From contig NZ_JACLZJ010000001.1 in assembly GCF_014253075.1 (NCBI RefSeq), positions 496,001-560,000 of the forward strand: DNA of 64,000 nucleotides. The letters are read 5' to 3'. Below are positions 9,504-18,206 of the stretch, piece after piece (position 1 is the stretch's first letter; each line of letters opens with the position of its first letter). Under the pieces are notes generated by a model. It saw only the letters and a program-made list of their open reading frames with translations, did not search any database and had not been told where the DNA came from. The translations under genes and the position numbers were made by a program. The stretch is from Ochrobactrum sp. CM-21-5. Lineage in GTDB: Bacteria; Pseudomonadota; Alphaproteobacteria; Rhizobiales; Rhizobiaceae.

Positions 9504-10242
9504 TGCTGAACAACGCGCCGGCGCCGAAGCCCGCCTTCTGGAGGCAAGCCACGGCGCATCAGCGCCGCAGGAGGTGATTGCGCTGGCAGCGCATGAACTT
9601 TTCGAGGGACAGATTGCGGTCGTGTCGTCCTTCGGTGCGGAATCGGCCGTACTTCTGCATATGATCGCGCAAATCGATTCGGCAATGCCGGTACTGTTTC
9701 TCGATACGGGCAAGCATTTTCGTGCCACGCTCGATTACCGCCGCGACCTCGTGGACCGGCTGGGGCTCACGGATGTGCAGGATATTCTGCCTGTCGAGAC
9801 AAGCCTCAAAAAAGAAGATCCTTTCGGCGCCTTGTCCATGACTGACAAGGACCGTTGTTGCTTCGTTCGCAAGGTCGAGCCAATGGCACGTGCCGTTGCG
9901 CCTTATCGCGCCTGGATGACGGGACGCAAACAGTTTCAGGCATCGACGCGGGAAAGCCTTCCGGTGTTTGAATCCGTAGGGCCGCGTATCCGCATCAATC
10001 CGCTCGCGCGCTGGCAGGCGTCCGACCTGAAAGCCTATGTGCAAAGGCACGATTTGCCGCCCCATCCACTAGCTGCACAAGGCTATCGTTCCATCGGCTG
10101 CATGCCCTGTACGCGGCCTGTGACCGAGGGCGAGGATCAGCGCGCGGGACGCTGGGCGGGATCGGAAAAGACCGAATGCGGCATACACCTTTCCGGTCTT
10201 GCCGACAATTTGCAGACTTTGAGAGCGACGGATCGGGAATGA
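9493..10242 (+). CDS. cysH: Adenylyl-sulfate (APS) reductase, CysH family, 4Fe-4S type
   Basis: The 249-residue protein reduces activated sulfate to sulfite. It has the CC...CxxC set (Cys122-Cys123 and Cys203-Cys206, in GCMPC) that binds a 4Fe-4S cluster and marks APS-reducing rather than PAPS-reducing enzymes. The catalytic cysteine is Cys229 in TECGIH near the C-terminus. A P-loop-like SSFGAESAVLLH lies in the N-terminal half. The GTG start at 9493 lies inside the end of cysI (11-base overlap) and the stop overlaps the DUF934 start, so translation is coupled. Confidence 0.94.
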   Translation: MRPDAEQRAGAEARLLEASHGASAPQEVIALAAHELFEGQIAVVSSFGAESAVLLHMIAQIDSAMPVLFLDTGKHFRATLDYRRDLVDRLGLTDVQDILPVETSLKKEDPFGALSMTDKDRCCFVRKVEPMARAVAPYRAWMTGRKQFQASTRESLPVFESVGPRIRINPLARWQASDLKAYVQRHDLPPHPLAAQGYRSIGCMPCTRPVTEGEDQRAGRWAGSEKTECGIHLSGLADNLQTLRATDRE

Positions 10243-10763
10243 GCGACAACACTGAAACCAGACTCTGGTCGACCGAAGGCTTTCGGGAAGACGAGTATAT
10301 TTTCGCCGACGATTTTGATGCGGCAGGCGATGCTCCCGCTGTCATCATTCCGCTTGCCGTCTGGGTTGGGCTGGATGAGGAGCATCGGCGTTCATCGAAC
10401 CGCCGCATCGGCGTTTTGGTGGCGCCCGGCGAAAAGATAGATCCATTGCTTGGCCTTCTCGATAGTCTGCCGGTTATTGCCTTGCAATTTCCGGCTTTCA
10501 ACGATGGACGTTCCTATTCCAAGGCGGAAATCCTGCGTCGTGAAGGTTTCGAAGGCGAATTGCGGGCAGTCGGAGATGTGCTGATCGATCAGGCCGTGCT
10601 GATGCTGCGCGCGGGGTTTGACACATTACAGGTAACGAACAAAGTCGCGCTGGCGCGTCTTGGTGAACACCGCCTGGTCGATACGCCCGGTTATTACCAG
10701 CCGGGGCGCGGCTCCGTGCCGGAAAAGGGCGCTTTCGCGTGGCGTCGCGTCAAGGTCGGTTAG
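10239..10763 (+). CDS. DUF934 protein (putative sulfite-reduction accessory)
   Basis: The 174-residue protein of the DUF934/COG3749 family carries RRIGVLVAPGEKIDPLLGLLDSL, FPAFNDGRSYSKAEILR and EGELRAVGDVLIDQ-like segments typical of the family. It has no cofactor motif that I can name. The family is nearly always found with cysI and cysH in alpha- and betaproteobacteria and is described as probably involved in sulfite reduction. The start chosen (10239) gives an ATGA overlap with cysH; the open frame extends 21 codons further upstream. Confidence 0.88.
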   Translation: MSDNTETRLWSTEGFREDEYIFADDFDAAGDAPAVIIPLAVWVGLDEEHRRSSNRRIGVLVAPGEKIDPLLGLLDSLPVIALQFPAFNDGRSYSKAEILRREGFEGELRAVGDVLIDQAVLMLRAGFDTLQVTNKVALARLGEHRLVDTPGYYQPGRGSVPEKGAFAWRRVKVG

Positions 10764-10792
10764 GGCCAATCGATCTTCAGGATTTGAAGCGT

Positions 10793-10818
10793 GATTCAAT
10801 CAGATCGAAATGCGTTCT
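10793..10818. repeat. Fragment of a type B intergenic repeat
   Basis: The words GATTCAATCAGATCGAAATGCG and following bases resemble the CTTCAATCAGATCGAAACGCG segment inside the longer repeat at 16986-17085. It sits in the 134-base gap between DUF934 and the Dabb gene and looks like a decayed partial copy. Confidence 0.5.
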
Positions 10819-10897
10819 ATCCGTTCGCTCAACTTTGCCATTTTTCTGCGCGCTTTGATGCGCTAGATACGCTTCGTCAGTTTTAAGGAGTTGAGGC

Positions 10898-11191
10898 GTG
10901 ATCCGGCACATCGTTTTCTTCAGCGTCAAGGACGGTCACGACATCGAGATGGTCAGGAAGGGGCTGGAGCAACTGGCGGCCATTCCGCATTCCGATGTGT
11001 TCGAGGTTCTGCCAAATTCCAAGGTTGACCCGATGTGCGACAGTATCGATCTCGTGGTCTATGCCGAGTTCAAGGATGAGGAAGCGTTCTTCGCCTTCAA
11101 AAAGCATCCAACGTATGATGCCACGACGCAACTCGTGCGTCCGATGCGCGAATTGCGCTTCTCTGCCGATGTCGTGACGGACGAGCGCTGA
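10898..11191 (+). CDS. Dabb (stress-responsive alpha/beta-barrel) domain protein
   Basis: This 97-residue small dimeric alpha/beta-barrel protein opens with MIRHIVFFSVKDG and contains LEQLAAIPHSDVFEVLPN and a C-terminal HPTYDATTQLVRPMRELRF; the conserved histidine near the start (IRHIV) is typical of the Dabb family. The start is GTG, supported by an AAGGAG Shine-Dalgarno 8 bases upstream. The role is unknown; relatives are stress-induced or heme/lipid-handling barrels. It is convergent with the methyltransferase gene. Confidence 0.85.
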   Translation: MIRHIVFFSVKDGHDIEMVRKGLEQLAAIPHSDVFEVLPNSKVDPMCDSIDLVVYAEFKDEEAFFAFKKHPTYDATTQLVRPMRELRFSADVVTDER

Positions 11192-11206
11192 CGAGAATAG
11201 ACCTCC

Positions 11207-11785
11207 TTACCAGTCTGCCTGCGGGCGCTCTTGCAGCGGCAACCCGCCGAAAAGATCAGGCTCGGCTGATGTTCTTGCACGCTCGATATTGAGAAGGCGG
11301 AGTTTGGTTGCAGTGCCGCCTGCAGCCGAAAAGCCACCGATCTTGCCGTTGGAACCCAGAACCCGATGGCAGGGCACGATGATCGGAAACGGATTCTTGC
11401 CAAGCGCATAGCCGACCGCCTGCGAAAGGCTGACATCGCCAATTCGCCTTGCAATTGCGCCATAGGTGGTTGTTTCGCCAGCCTTGAGCTCAAGAATGAT
11501 TTCGTAAACCTGTCGGTTCAGCGCCGGTACGGCATCGAACGCGAGCGGTGTTTTCGAAAAATCGGGCGATGCGCCATCAAGCAGCGCCAGCACTTTCTCG
11601 ACAACGTCGGCGACGAAAGCAGGCGGGCTGGCTGTAGCCGCGCCACCGAACCGCTCGCTGAGCCGGTAGCGGGTTTCTTTTTCATCTGCATCGCCGATTT
11701 CGACGCCAATGATCTTCCCTTCGCGCCAGGCAATGCCGCACGGCCCGATAGGCGTTTCGAAAATAGTGATGCCGGATGAGTCCAT
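11207..11785 (-). CDS. ogt: Methylated-DNA--[protein]-cysteine S-methyltransferase
   Basis: This suicide repair protein transfers the alkyl group from O6-alkylguanine in DNA to its own cysteine. The active-site PCHRVLGSNG motif is intact (Cys139 counting from the chosen ATG), preceded by the helix-turn-helix region TTYGAIARRIG and AVGYALGKNPFPIIV. It has no Ada-type N-terminal zinc domain, so it is an Ogt/MGMT-like stand-alone enzyme of 192 residues. A TTG three codons upstream is also open, but the ATG at 11785 is preferred. Confidence 0.93.
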   Translation of the reverse strand: MDSSGITIFETPIGPCGIAWREGKIIGVEIGDADEKETRYRLSERFGGAATASPPAFVADVVEKVLALLDGASPDFSKTPLAFDAVPALNRQVYEIILELKAGETTTYGAIARRIGDVSLSQAVGYALGKNPFPIIVPCHRVLGSNGKIGGFSAAGGTATKLRLLNIERARTSAEPDLFGGLPLQERPQADW

Positions 11786-12013
11786 AAGCTGCAATATAGC
11801 ACGGATTTGCTGTCTCGCTGGTATTGGAGGCTAAAAAAGTCGTTACAATTGCGGCGGGTGGCGCTGTGAAATGGTTGAAGAACGTTATAAATAATGATTG
11901 TGTGAGGCTGACGGTCGAGTCCACGGAGCAAGAGATTCCGTGCCTTCAAATGACCAAACAGATCGATGAAAGTTTTCGGCGCATCTTGGCGCGATCGGAA
12001 CCGAGGAATTTAA

Positions 12014-12259
12014 ATGGACGACTATGAGCGTTATGCCACGGGGTTAATGATCGTTTTCGGCGCGCTGATCATCGGCGGGCTCATGGCGGCAAACCTTTAT
12101 CACGGTGATAAGCCCGGCTTTCTTTTTGCGCTTGGCGCGGCAGTTGTCGGCTGGTTTTCAGCTTTTGCCGTTCTGTTCGATAAGCCTCGCGTCTATGGTG
12201 TCATGATCGCTGTTGCGATTGGGCTGGTTGCAGCCTCTATCGGTGCCTACGTCACCTGA
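12014..12259 (+). CDS. Small three-helix membrane protein
   Basis: This 81-residue protein is almost entirely hydrophobic after a short acidic start (MDDYERYATG). Three likely membrane segments can be drawn: residues about 10-27 (LMIVFGALIIGGLMAANL), 34-53 and 60-80. GAGGAA lies 6-7 bases before the ATG, and a strong terminator follows 22 bases after the stop, both arguing that it is a real gene. I do not recognise a named family. The 228-base stretch before it holds no convincing gene. Confidence 0.65.
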   Translation: MDDYERYATGLMIVFGALIIGGLMAANLYHGDKPGFLFALGAAVVGWFSAFAVLFDKPRVYGVMIAVAIGLVAASIGAYVT

Positions 12260-12281
12260 TTCGCCGATGGTTGACGGAAAC

Positions 12282-12311
12282 AAAAAGCCCCGGATTAATC
12301 CGGGGCTTTTT
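12282..12311. terminator. Rho-independent terminator (works for both strands)
   Basis: A perfect stem AAAAAGCCCCGGAT / ATCCGGGGCTTTTT with a tiny loop ends in a T-run on the + strand and, by symmetry, on the - strand. It closes the small membrane protein gene and lies 3 bases beyond the stop codon of the convergent BA14K-like gene. Confidence 0.9.
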
Positions 12312-12314
12312 GTT

Positions 12315-12737
12315 TCAGAGATACGGTGAATAGCACTGGCGCCTCGGCCCATAATTGGGCTGGAACGTATTGTCGTAAGCGCGATACGAGCGGTACCGGT
12401 TGTAGCACCACCGCACATGCGGATTGCCGCCGCGATAGATCGGTGCCCGGCGATGGCGATAGACGGGTGGAGGTCCCCAGTAACGGCGGTCATGGCGATA
12501 ATATGGACGACGGTGCGGGCGATGGTGCCGCCAATCGCGATGATGGCGTCGCCAGTGGCGGCGATCGCCTCGATAATCGTAATATTGCACAGTCTGAGCC
12601 GGGCCTTGCGCGGCTGGCTGGGCTGACGGCGCCATCGTCAGCGACGGTTGTGCCGCATTCGCAGGGCCGGAAATGGCAGACAGGCCCATGCCCAGCGAAA
12701 GACATGCGGCAAACAGGGTATAGCCATACTTTTTCAT
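12315..12737 (-). CDS. BA14K-like secreted small protein
   Basis: The 140-residue precursor has a clear signal peptide ([18 protein letters not shown]..., cleavage likely after ANA at about residue 29). The mature part is rich in His, Arg and Tyr (runs such as [15 protein letters not shown]) and ends with the cysteine-containing [17 protein letters not shown]...RRQCYSPYL pattern typical of BA14K-family proteins, known in Brucella as an immunoreactive, lectin-like protein. The frame is open 23 codons upstream, but the ATG at 12737 starts the signal peptide. Confidence 0.8.
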   Translation of the reverse strand: MKKYGYTLFAACLSLGMGLSAISGPANAAQPSLTMAPSAQPAAQGPAQTVQYYDYRGDRRHWRRHHRDWRHHRPHRRPYYRHDRRYWGPPPVYRHRRAPIYRGGNPHVRWCYNRYRSYRAYDNTFQPNYGPRRQCYSPYL

Positions 12738-12750
12738 CGGTCTCTCCTTA

Positions 12751-12854
12751 AAGCATTTCCAGCAAAAGTACGAAGTGGTTTTGCGTCGGATAATGCGACA
12801 AAACAAAGACTTAGAGCGATCTCAACGACTCCGTTTAAACGGAAACCGCTCCAG
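12751..12854. repeat. Dispersed intergenic repeat, type A (copy 2)
   Basis: This is the second copy of the element at 2176-2276: AAGCATTTCCAGC start, GGTTTTGCGTCGGATAATGC core, AAACAAAGACTTAGAGCG, and a terminal hairpin CCGTTTAAACGG followed by AAACCGCTCCAG. It lies 13 bases upstream of the BA14K-like gene and may contribute to its 5' untranslated leader. The remaining 250 bases up to the metH operator show no gene. Confidence 0.78.
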
Positions 12855-13104
12855 AACATAAGAACATAATCCGACCGGAGCGAAACGCGTCTTGCTCTCG
12901 TCGACATGCATGTGACCCGTATTGTACGGTTCGCTTTACTTGAAACCCCGGTTCCAAAACAAAATCTGCCGGCGTTCGATCATCCTGCCTCAATTCTTGC
13001 TGGATCATTGTGGCGGGGCGGTGTCTTCCGGCGGTAACGATTTCTTCGATTCAGCAATAGAATGGTGATGCTGCGCCGGATCTCTGGAATAAGGGGTTGT
13101 GAAT

Positions 13105-13128
13105 TGACATAAAGATATGTTTATGTCA
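13105..13128. promoter_or_regulatory. Palindromic operator upstream of metH
   Basis: Two perfect 9-base arms, TGACATAAA and TTTATGTCA, flank the core GATATG. The site lies 50 bases before the metH ATG and overlaps a possible -35 (TTGACA at 13104-13109). The form resembles the operators described for SahR, the ArsR-family S-adenosylhomocysteine-responsive repressor of methionine-cycle genes in proteobacteria. The palindrome is seen; the assignment to SahR is inference. Confidence 0.6.
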
Positions 13129-13178
13129 TTAAACGGCCTTCTGCGATTGTGCATATCTGAATACAGGCGGTATCCCTT

Positions 13179-16100
13179 ATGACGTCTTCCCTCGATGGCC
13201 TTTTCGGTGCAACGGCTGCAAAGCCAGACGGTTCGGAAGTGCTTGCAGCGCTCACCAAAGCAGCGCGCGAGCGTATCCTTATTCTCGACGGGGCGATGGG
13301 AACGCAGATTCAGGGGCTTGGATTTCACGAAGAACATTTCCGTGGCGAGCGTTTCGGTGCCTGTGATTGCCAGCTTCAGGGCAACAATGATCTGCTGACG
13401 CTGACCCAGCCGAAAGCCATTGAGGAAATCCATTTCTCCTATGCCATGGCGGGCGCGGATATTCTGGAAACCAACACCTTTTCCTCCACGACGATCGCTC
13501 AGGCCGATTACGGCATGGAAGAAATGGTCTATGAGCTGAACCGCGATGGCGCACGCCTCGCCCGCCGCGCCGCGCAACGCGCCCAACAGAAGGATGGCCG
13601 CCGTCGCTTCGTCGCCGGTGCTCTCGGACCGACGAACCGTACCGCATCGCTGTCGCCGGATGTCAATAATCCGGGTTTTCGTGCTGTCACTTTCGACGAT
13701 CTGCGCATCGCCTATGCCGAGCAACTCCGGGGCCTGATCGATGGCGGCTCCGACATCGTGCTGATCGAAACCATTTTTGATACGCTGAACGCAAAAGCGG
13801 CGGTTTTCGCCGCAGAGGAAGTCTTCGCCGAAAAAGGCGTGCGCCTGCCGGTGATGATTTCCGGTACGATCACCGACCTTTCCGGACGGACGCTTTCCGG
13901 CCAGACGCCGACCGCCTTCTGGCATTCGCTGCGCCACGCCAGGCCGTTTACCATCGGGTTGAATTGTGCCTTGGGCGCCAATGCCATGCGCGCGCATCTG
14001 GATGAGTTGTCGTCGATCGCCGATACGTTTGTCTGTGCCTATCCGAACGCGGGTCTGCCCAATGAGTTTGGCCGGTACGATGAAACGCCGGAAGTCATGG
14101 CTGCCCAGATCGAGGACTTTGCCCGTGATAGTCTGGTCAACGTTGTCGGCGGTTGTTGCGGTTCAACACCGGAACATATCCGCGCTATTGCCGATGCCGT
14201 CAAACGTCACGCACCGCGCAAGCCTGCAAAGGTTGCGCCCTTGATGCGCCTTTCCGGCCTTGAGCCATTCACGCTGACCAAGGATATTCCTTTCGTCAAT
14301 GTCGGTGAACGCACCAACGTGACCGGGTCGGCACGCTTCCGCAAGCTCATCAAGGCGAATGACTTTGCGGCGGCTCTCGATGTCGCGCGCGATCAGGTTA
14401 TCAACGGTGCGCAGATCATCGACATCAACATGGACGAGGGCCTGATCGATTCTGAAAAAGCGATAGTCGAATTTCTCAACCTGATTGCCGCCGAGCCGGA
14501 TATCGCCCGTGTTCCTATCATGATCGACAGTTCCAAATGGGAAGTGATCGAGGCTGGGCTGAAATGCGTGCAGGGCAAGGCGGTCGTCAACTCCATTTCG
14601 CTGAAGGAGGGTGAGGAAGCCTTCCTGCATCATGCCAATCTCGTGCGTGCCTATGGCGCTGCCGTCGTCATCATGGCTTTCGACGAGACCGGACAGGCGG
14701 ATACGCAAGCACGCAAGATCGAAATCTGTACGCGGGCCTACAAGATATTGACCGAACAGGTCGGGTTTCCGCCGGAAGACATCATCTTCGATCCGAATAT
14801 CTTTGCAGTCGCAACCGGCATCGAAGAACACAATAATTACGGCGTCGATTTTATCGAAGCGACCCGGGAAATCGTGCGCACGCTGCCGCATGTCCATATC
14901 TCCGGCGGCGTGTCGAACCTATCATTCTCGTTCCGCGGCAATGAGCCGGTACGCGAGGCCATGCACGCGGTGTTTCTCTATCACGCCATTCAAGCAGGCA
15001 TGGACATGGGCATTGTCAATGCCGGCCAGCTTGCCGTCTATGACACCATCGACCCGGAACTGCGCGAGGCTTGCGAAGACGTTGTTTTGAACCGCCAGCC
15101 GCAGTCGGGCGTGACGGCGACCGAACGGCTTCTGGAAATCGCCGAGCGGTTTCGCGATGCCGGCTCGAGAGAAGCCAAGGTGCAGGATCTTACCTGGCGC
15201 GAATGGACTGTCGAGAAACGCCTTGCACATGCCTTGGTCAATGGCATCACCGAATATATTGAGGCGGACACCGAAGAAGCGCGGCTTGCCGCCGAGCGTC
15301 CGCTACATGTCATCGAGGGCCCTCTCATGGCTGGCATGAACGTGGTTGGCGACCTGTTCGGCGCGGGCAAGATGTTCCTGCCGCAGGTGGTGAAATCAGC
15401 CCGCGTGATGAAGCAGGCAGTCGCCGTTCTCCTTCCTTTCATGGAAGAGGAAAAACGTCTTAATGGCGGCGAAGGGCGCCAGAGTGCGGGCAAGGTACTG
15501 ATGGCTACCGTGAAGGGGGACGTGCACGATATCGGCAAGAACATTGTCGGTGTGGTTCTGGCCTGTAACAATTACGAGATTATCGACCTCGGTGTCATGG
15601 TGCCGTCGCAGAAGATTCTCCAGGTGGCGCGTGACGAGCAGGTGGACATTATCGGTCTGTCGGGCCTCATCACCCCGTCGCTGGATGAAATGGCGCATGT
15701 TGCGGCGGAAATGGAACGCGAAGGTTTCGATATTCCGCTTCTGATCGGCGGGGCCACCACCAGTCGAGTCCATACTGCAGTGAAAATCCACCCGCGTTAC
15801 GAGCGTGGCCAGTCGGTCTACGTGATCGATGCAAGCCGTGCCGTGGGCGTCGTTTCCAGCCTGTTGTCACCGGAAGGCAAGCGGGGCTATATCGATGGCG
15901 TGCGCGCCGAATATGCCAAGGTTGCCGCGGCTCATGCACGCAGCGAGGCGGAAAAGAAACGTCTTCCGCTCGTCCGCGCCCGTGCCAATGCGCACAAGCT
16001 TGATTGGGATAGCTTTGAGCCCGTGAAGCCGAGCTTCACGGGTACCAAAGTGTTCGATGACTACGATCTCGCCGAGATTGCCAAGTATATCGACTGGACC

Positions 16101-16964
16101 CCGTTCTTCCAGACCTGGGAGCTGAAGGGGCGCTATCCGGCCATCCTGCAAGATGAGAAGCAGGGTGAGGCGGCGCGTCAGCTTTGGGCCGACGCACAGG
16201 CAATGCTGAAAAAGATCATCGACGAGAAGTGGTTCGCACCGAAAGCTGTCGTCGGTTTCTGGCCCGCCAACGCGGTGGGTGACGATATTCGTCTGTTCAC
16301 AGATGAAAACCGGCAGGACGAGCTTGCGACATTCTTTACGCTCCGACAGCAGCTTTCGAAGCGCGATGGTCGCCCGAATGTGGCAATGTCGGATTTTGTT
16401 GCGCCGGTGGAAAGCGGCAAGCAGGACTATGTCGGCGGTTTCGTGGTGACGGCGGGAATCGGCGAGGTGGCCATTGCAGAGCGTTTCGAACGTGCGAATG
16501 ACGATTATTCTTCCATCCTCGTGAAAGCATTGGCCGACCGTTTTGCGGAAGCCTTCGCGGAACTGATGCATGAGCGCGTCCGCAAAGAGTTCTGGGCCTA
16601 TGCGCCGGATGAGTCCTATTCACCGGAAGAGTTGATCGGCGAGCCTTACAAGGGCATTCGTCCGGCGCCCGGTTACCCGGCCCAGCCGGATCACACCGAA
16701 AAAACCACGCTCTTCCGTCTACTCGATGCCACGACAGCTGCGGGTGTCGAACTGACCGAAAGCTATGCCATGTGGCCGGGTTCCTCTGTGTCCGGCCTCT
16801 ATATCGGTCACCCGGAAAGCTATTATTTCGGCGTTGCCAAGGTCGAGCGCGATCAGGTCGAGGACTATGCCCGACGCAAGGGGATGGATGTTGTGGAGGT
16901 TGAACGCTGGCTCGCCTCGATCCTCAACTACATTCCGGGCGCTGTAACCGACGAAGCGGCCTGA
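13179..16964 (+). CDS. metH: Cobalamin-dependent methionine synthase
   Basis: MetH transfers a methyl group from methyltetrahydrofolate through cobalamin to homocysteine. The 1261-residue protein has the full four-module order: homocysteine-binding (roughly residues 25-340, zinc ligands Cys263, Cys326 and Cys327, the latter two in GGCCGST), pterin-binding (about 370-630, [15 protein letters not shown]), cobalamin cap and B12-binding (about 660-900, with DVHDIGKN whose His783 is the lower cobalt ligand), and the C-terminal SAM-binding reactivation domain (about 930-1245, ending near [19 protein letters not shown]). All key residues are intact. A palindromic operator precedes it and a terminator follows. 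Confidence 0.98.
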   Translation: MTSSLDGLFGATAAKPDGSEVLAALTKAARERILILDGAMGTQIQGLGFHEEHFRGERFGACDCQLQGNNDLLTLTQPKAIEEIHFSYAMAGADILETNTFSSTTIAQADYGMEEMVYELNRDGARLARRAAQRAQQKDGRRRFVAGALGPTNRTASLSPDVNNPGFRAVTFDDLRIAYAEQLRGLIDGGSDIVLIETIFDTLNAKAAVFAAEEVFAEKGVRLPVMISGTITDLSGRTLSGQTPTAFWHSLRHARPFTIGLNCALGANAMRAHLDELSSIADTFVCAYPNAGLPNEFGRYDETPEVMAAQIEDFARDSLVNVVGGCCGSTPEHIRAIADAVKRHAPRKPAKVAPLMRLSGLEPFTLTKDIPFVNVGERTNVTGSARFRKLIKANDFAAALDVARDQVINGAQIIDINMDEGLIDSEKAIVEFLNLIAAEPDIARVPIMIDSSKWEVIEAGLKCVQGKAVVNSISLKEGEEAFLHHANLVRAYGAAVVIMAFDETGQADTQARKIEICTRAYKILTEQVGFPPEDIIFDPNIFAVATGIEEHNNYGVDFIEATREIVRTLPHVHISGGVSNLSFSFRGNEPVREAMHAVFLYHAIQAGMDMGIVNAGQLAVYDTIDPELREACEDVVLNRQPQSGVTATERLLEIAERFRDAGSREAKVQDLTWREWTVEKRLAHALVNGITEYIEADTEEARLAAERPLHVIEGPLMAGMNVVGDLFGAGKMFLPQVVKSARVMKQAVAVLLPFMEEEKRLNGGEGRQSAGKVLMATVKGDVHDIGKNIVGVVLACNNYEIIDLGVMVPSQKILQVARDEQVDIIGLSGLITPSLDEMAHVAAEMEREGFDIPLLIGGATTSRVHTAVKIHPRYERGQSVYVIDASRAVGVVSSLLSPEGKRGYIDGVRAEYAKVAAAHARSEAEKKRLPLVRARANAHKLDWDSFEPVKPSFTGTKVFDDYDLAEIAKYIDWTPFFQTWELKGRYPAILQDEKQGEAARQLWADAQAMLKKIIDEKWFAPKAVVGFWPANAVGDDIRLFTDENRQDELATFFTLRQQLSKRDGRPNVAMSDFVAPVESGKQDYVGGFVVTAGIGEVAIAERFERANDDYSSILVKALADRFAEAFAELMHERVRKEFWAYAPDESYSPEELIGEPYKGIRPAPGYPAQPDHTEKTTLFRLLDATTAAGVELTESYAMWPGSSVSGLYIGHPESYYFGVAKVERDQVEDYARRKGMDVVEVERWLASILNYIPGAVTDEAA

Positions 16965-16985
16965 ACGAGAACGACGGTTCCGTTA

Positions 16986-17085
16986 AAGTGCATCCCGAAA
17001 AGTATGAAACGGTTTTCGGAAAAGATGCGCGTTAAAACAAGAGCTCAAAGCGCCGATCCGCTTCAATCAGATCGAAACGCGCTCA
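16986..17085. repeat. Dispersed intergenic repeat, type B
   Basis: This is a mosaic element with AAGTGCATCCCGAAAAGT at one end, GGTTTTCGGAAAAGATGCGCG in the middle and GATCCGCTTCAATCAGATCG...CGCGCTCA at the other. It shares architecture with the type A repeats and resembles RIME-like elements common in Hyphomicrobiales genomes. It occupies the start of the metH-luxR gap. Confidence 0.7.
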
Positions 17086-17127
17086 AGCGGAAGCGTTCCA
17101 GCCGCTGCAGACTGTTCCGGATATTGC

Positions 17128-17154
17128 AAAGGCTTCGCGTATCGCGGAGCCTTT
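17128..17154 (+). terminator. Terminator downstream of metH
   Basis: The stem AAAGGCTTCGCG / CGCGGAGCCTTT (one G-T pair) has a 3-base loop and is followed by TGTTGTTT. It sits 164 bases past the metH stop, beyond the repeat. Confidence 0.7.
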
Positions 17155-17160
17155 GTTGTT

Positions 17161-17375
17161 TCAGGGAGGGAAAGTCGGGCTTATATTTCAATTTTACTTA
17201 AATTAGTAAATATTTTTATAGAATAAAGTATGAGTATTTTGCAATGCTCTAATGATGATGAAAGCAATGCGCGTAGAGGGTAGCTGAAAAATATGATAGG
17301 TATAGTTTAGTGATTCATATTATTAATGATCGCTAAAATTGTAAGCATTCATATTCTATTAGAAACAATACTGGG
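17161..17375. other. AT-rich regulatory region before the LuxR gene
   Basis: This 215-base stretch is strikingly AT-rich compared with the surrounding genes and contains many TATT/AATA words but no open frame of note. It probably holds the promoter and regulatory sites of the LuxR-type gene. I could not pick out a convincing lux-box palindrome. Confidence 0.5.
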
Positions 17376-18092
17376 ATGTCAGCAATGAAATGGGAAGAAT
17401 TTTATGATGCCATGCACTCCGCCGACAATGCCGAACAGTTGTTTGAACAAGTAAAGTGTTATGCCCGTGATTTGGGCTTTCAGTATGTTGCATATATCAT
17501 GTCTGTTCCGTCGCTGAACGGGGCTGCAAAATGGGTGCGTTTCGAAGAATTGCCGGATGGCTGGAACAGTCTTTATGTGCAGCAGAAATATTCGGACGTC
17601 GATCCCCTCATCCGGCGCGGGCTGAAGAGCATCGAGCCTTTGATCTGGTCACAGAAACTGTTTGTCGAAGCACCGCAATTATGGGCCGACGCACAGAAGT
17701 TTGGCCTGAAGGTCGGTATTTCGCAGCCCTGCTGGGCTGCGCAGGGCGTTTTCGGAATGCTCACTTTCCTGAGGGCCGGTCCGGCACTGACACCTGGCGA
17801 GATTTCGATGCTGCGCCGTCAGATGCAGATGGTTTCCAATCTTCTGCATCTTTCGATGTATGAATTCGTGGATGTGCCGAGTATCAGCTGTGCAGGCGAT
17901 GTTAATCTGACCATGCGCGAGCGTGAAATTCTTCGCTGGACGAGCGAGGGCAAGACCGCTGAAATCATTGGAACGATCCTCAATATTTCGACCCGCACAG
18001 TCAATTTCCATATCAGCAACGTGCTCACCAAGCTGGTTGCTGTAAATAAAGTCCAGGCCGTTGCAAAGGCCAGAACATTCGGTCTTCTCTGA
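17376..18092 (+). CDS. LuxR-type quorum-sensing regulator (BabR/BlxR-like)
   Basis: The 238-residue regulator has an N-terminal autoinducer-binding domain and a C-terminal LuxR helix-turn-helix (about residues 172-232, TMREREILRWTSEGKTAEI...STRTVNFHISNVL). Residues that contact acyl-homoserine lactone in TraR/LasR are in place: Trp63, Tyr67, Asp76, Pro77 and Trp91. Its position next to metH matches what I recall for the Brucella BlxR/BabR regulator, which with VjbR controls virulence and flagellar genes. No luxI-type synthase is in the window. An in-frame ATG at 17385 has the better-spaced GGGA and may be the true start. Confidence 0.88.
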   Translation: MSAMKWEEFYDAMHSADNAEQLFEQVKCYARDLGFQYVAYIMSVPSLNGAAKWVRFEELPDGWNSLYVQQKYSDVDPLIRRGLKSIEPLIWSQKLFVEAPQLWADAQKFGLKVGISQPCWAAQGVFGMLTFLRAGPALTPGEISMLRRQMQMVSNLLHLSMYEFVDVPSISCAGDVNLTMREREILRWTSEGKTAEIIGTILNISTRTVNFHISNVLTKLVAVNKVQAVAKARTFGLL

Positions 18093-18206
18093 TCGTTATT
18101 GAAGTCCCTCGGCGGTTTGTTCCGAAGGGCATTTTCAGCGGTTTTCCAGTTTGCGCTTTTTCTGAAACGGGCTACACATTCATTATCGTTCCCGGAGGAT
18201 GAATGA

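Noticed and set aside
11824-12027. 67-residue ORF before the small membrane protein gene
   Set aside because: It overlaps the start of a better-supported gene in another frame, has no recognisable domain and no convincing start context.
12855-13178. SAM or SAH riboswitch before metH
   Set aside because: None of the conserved cores I know can be found; the palindromic protein site explains regulation better.
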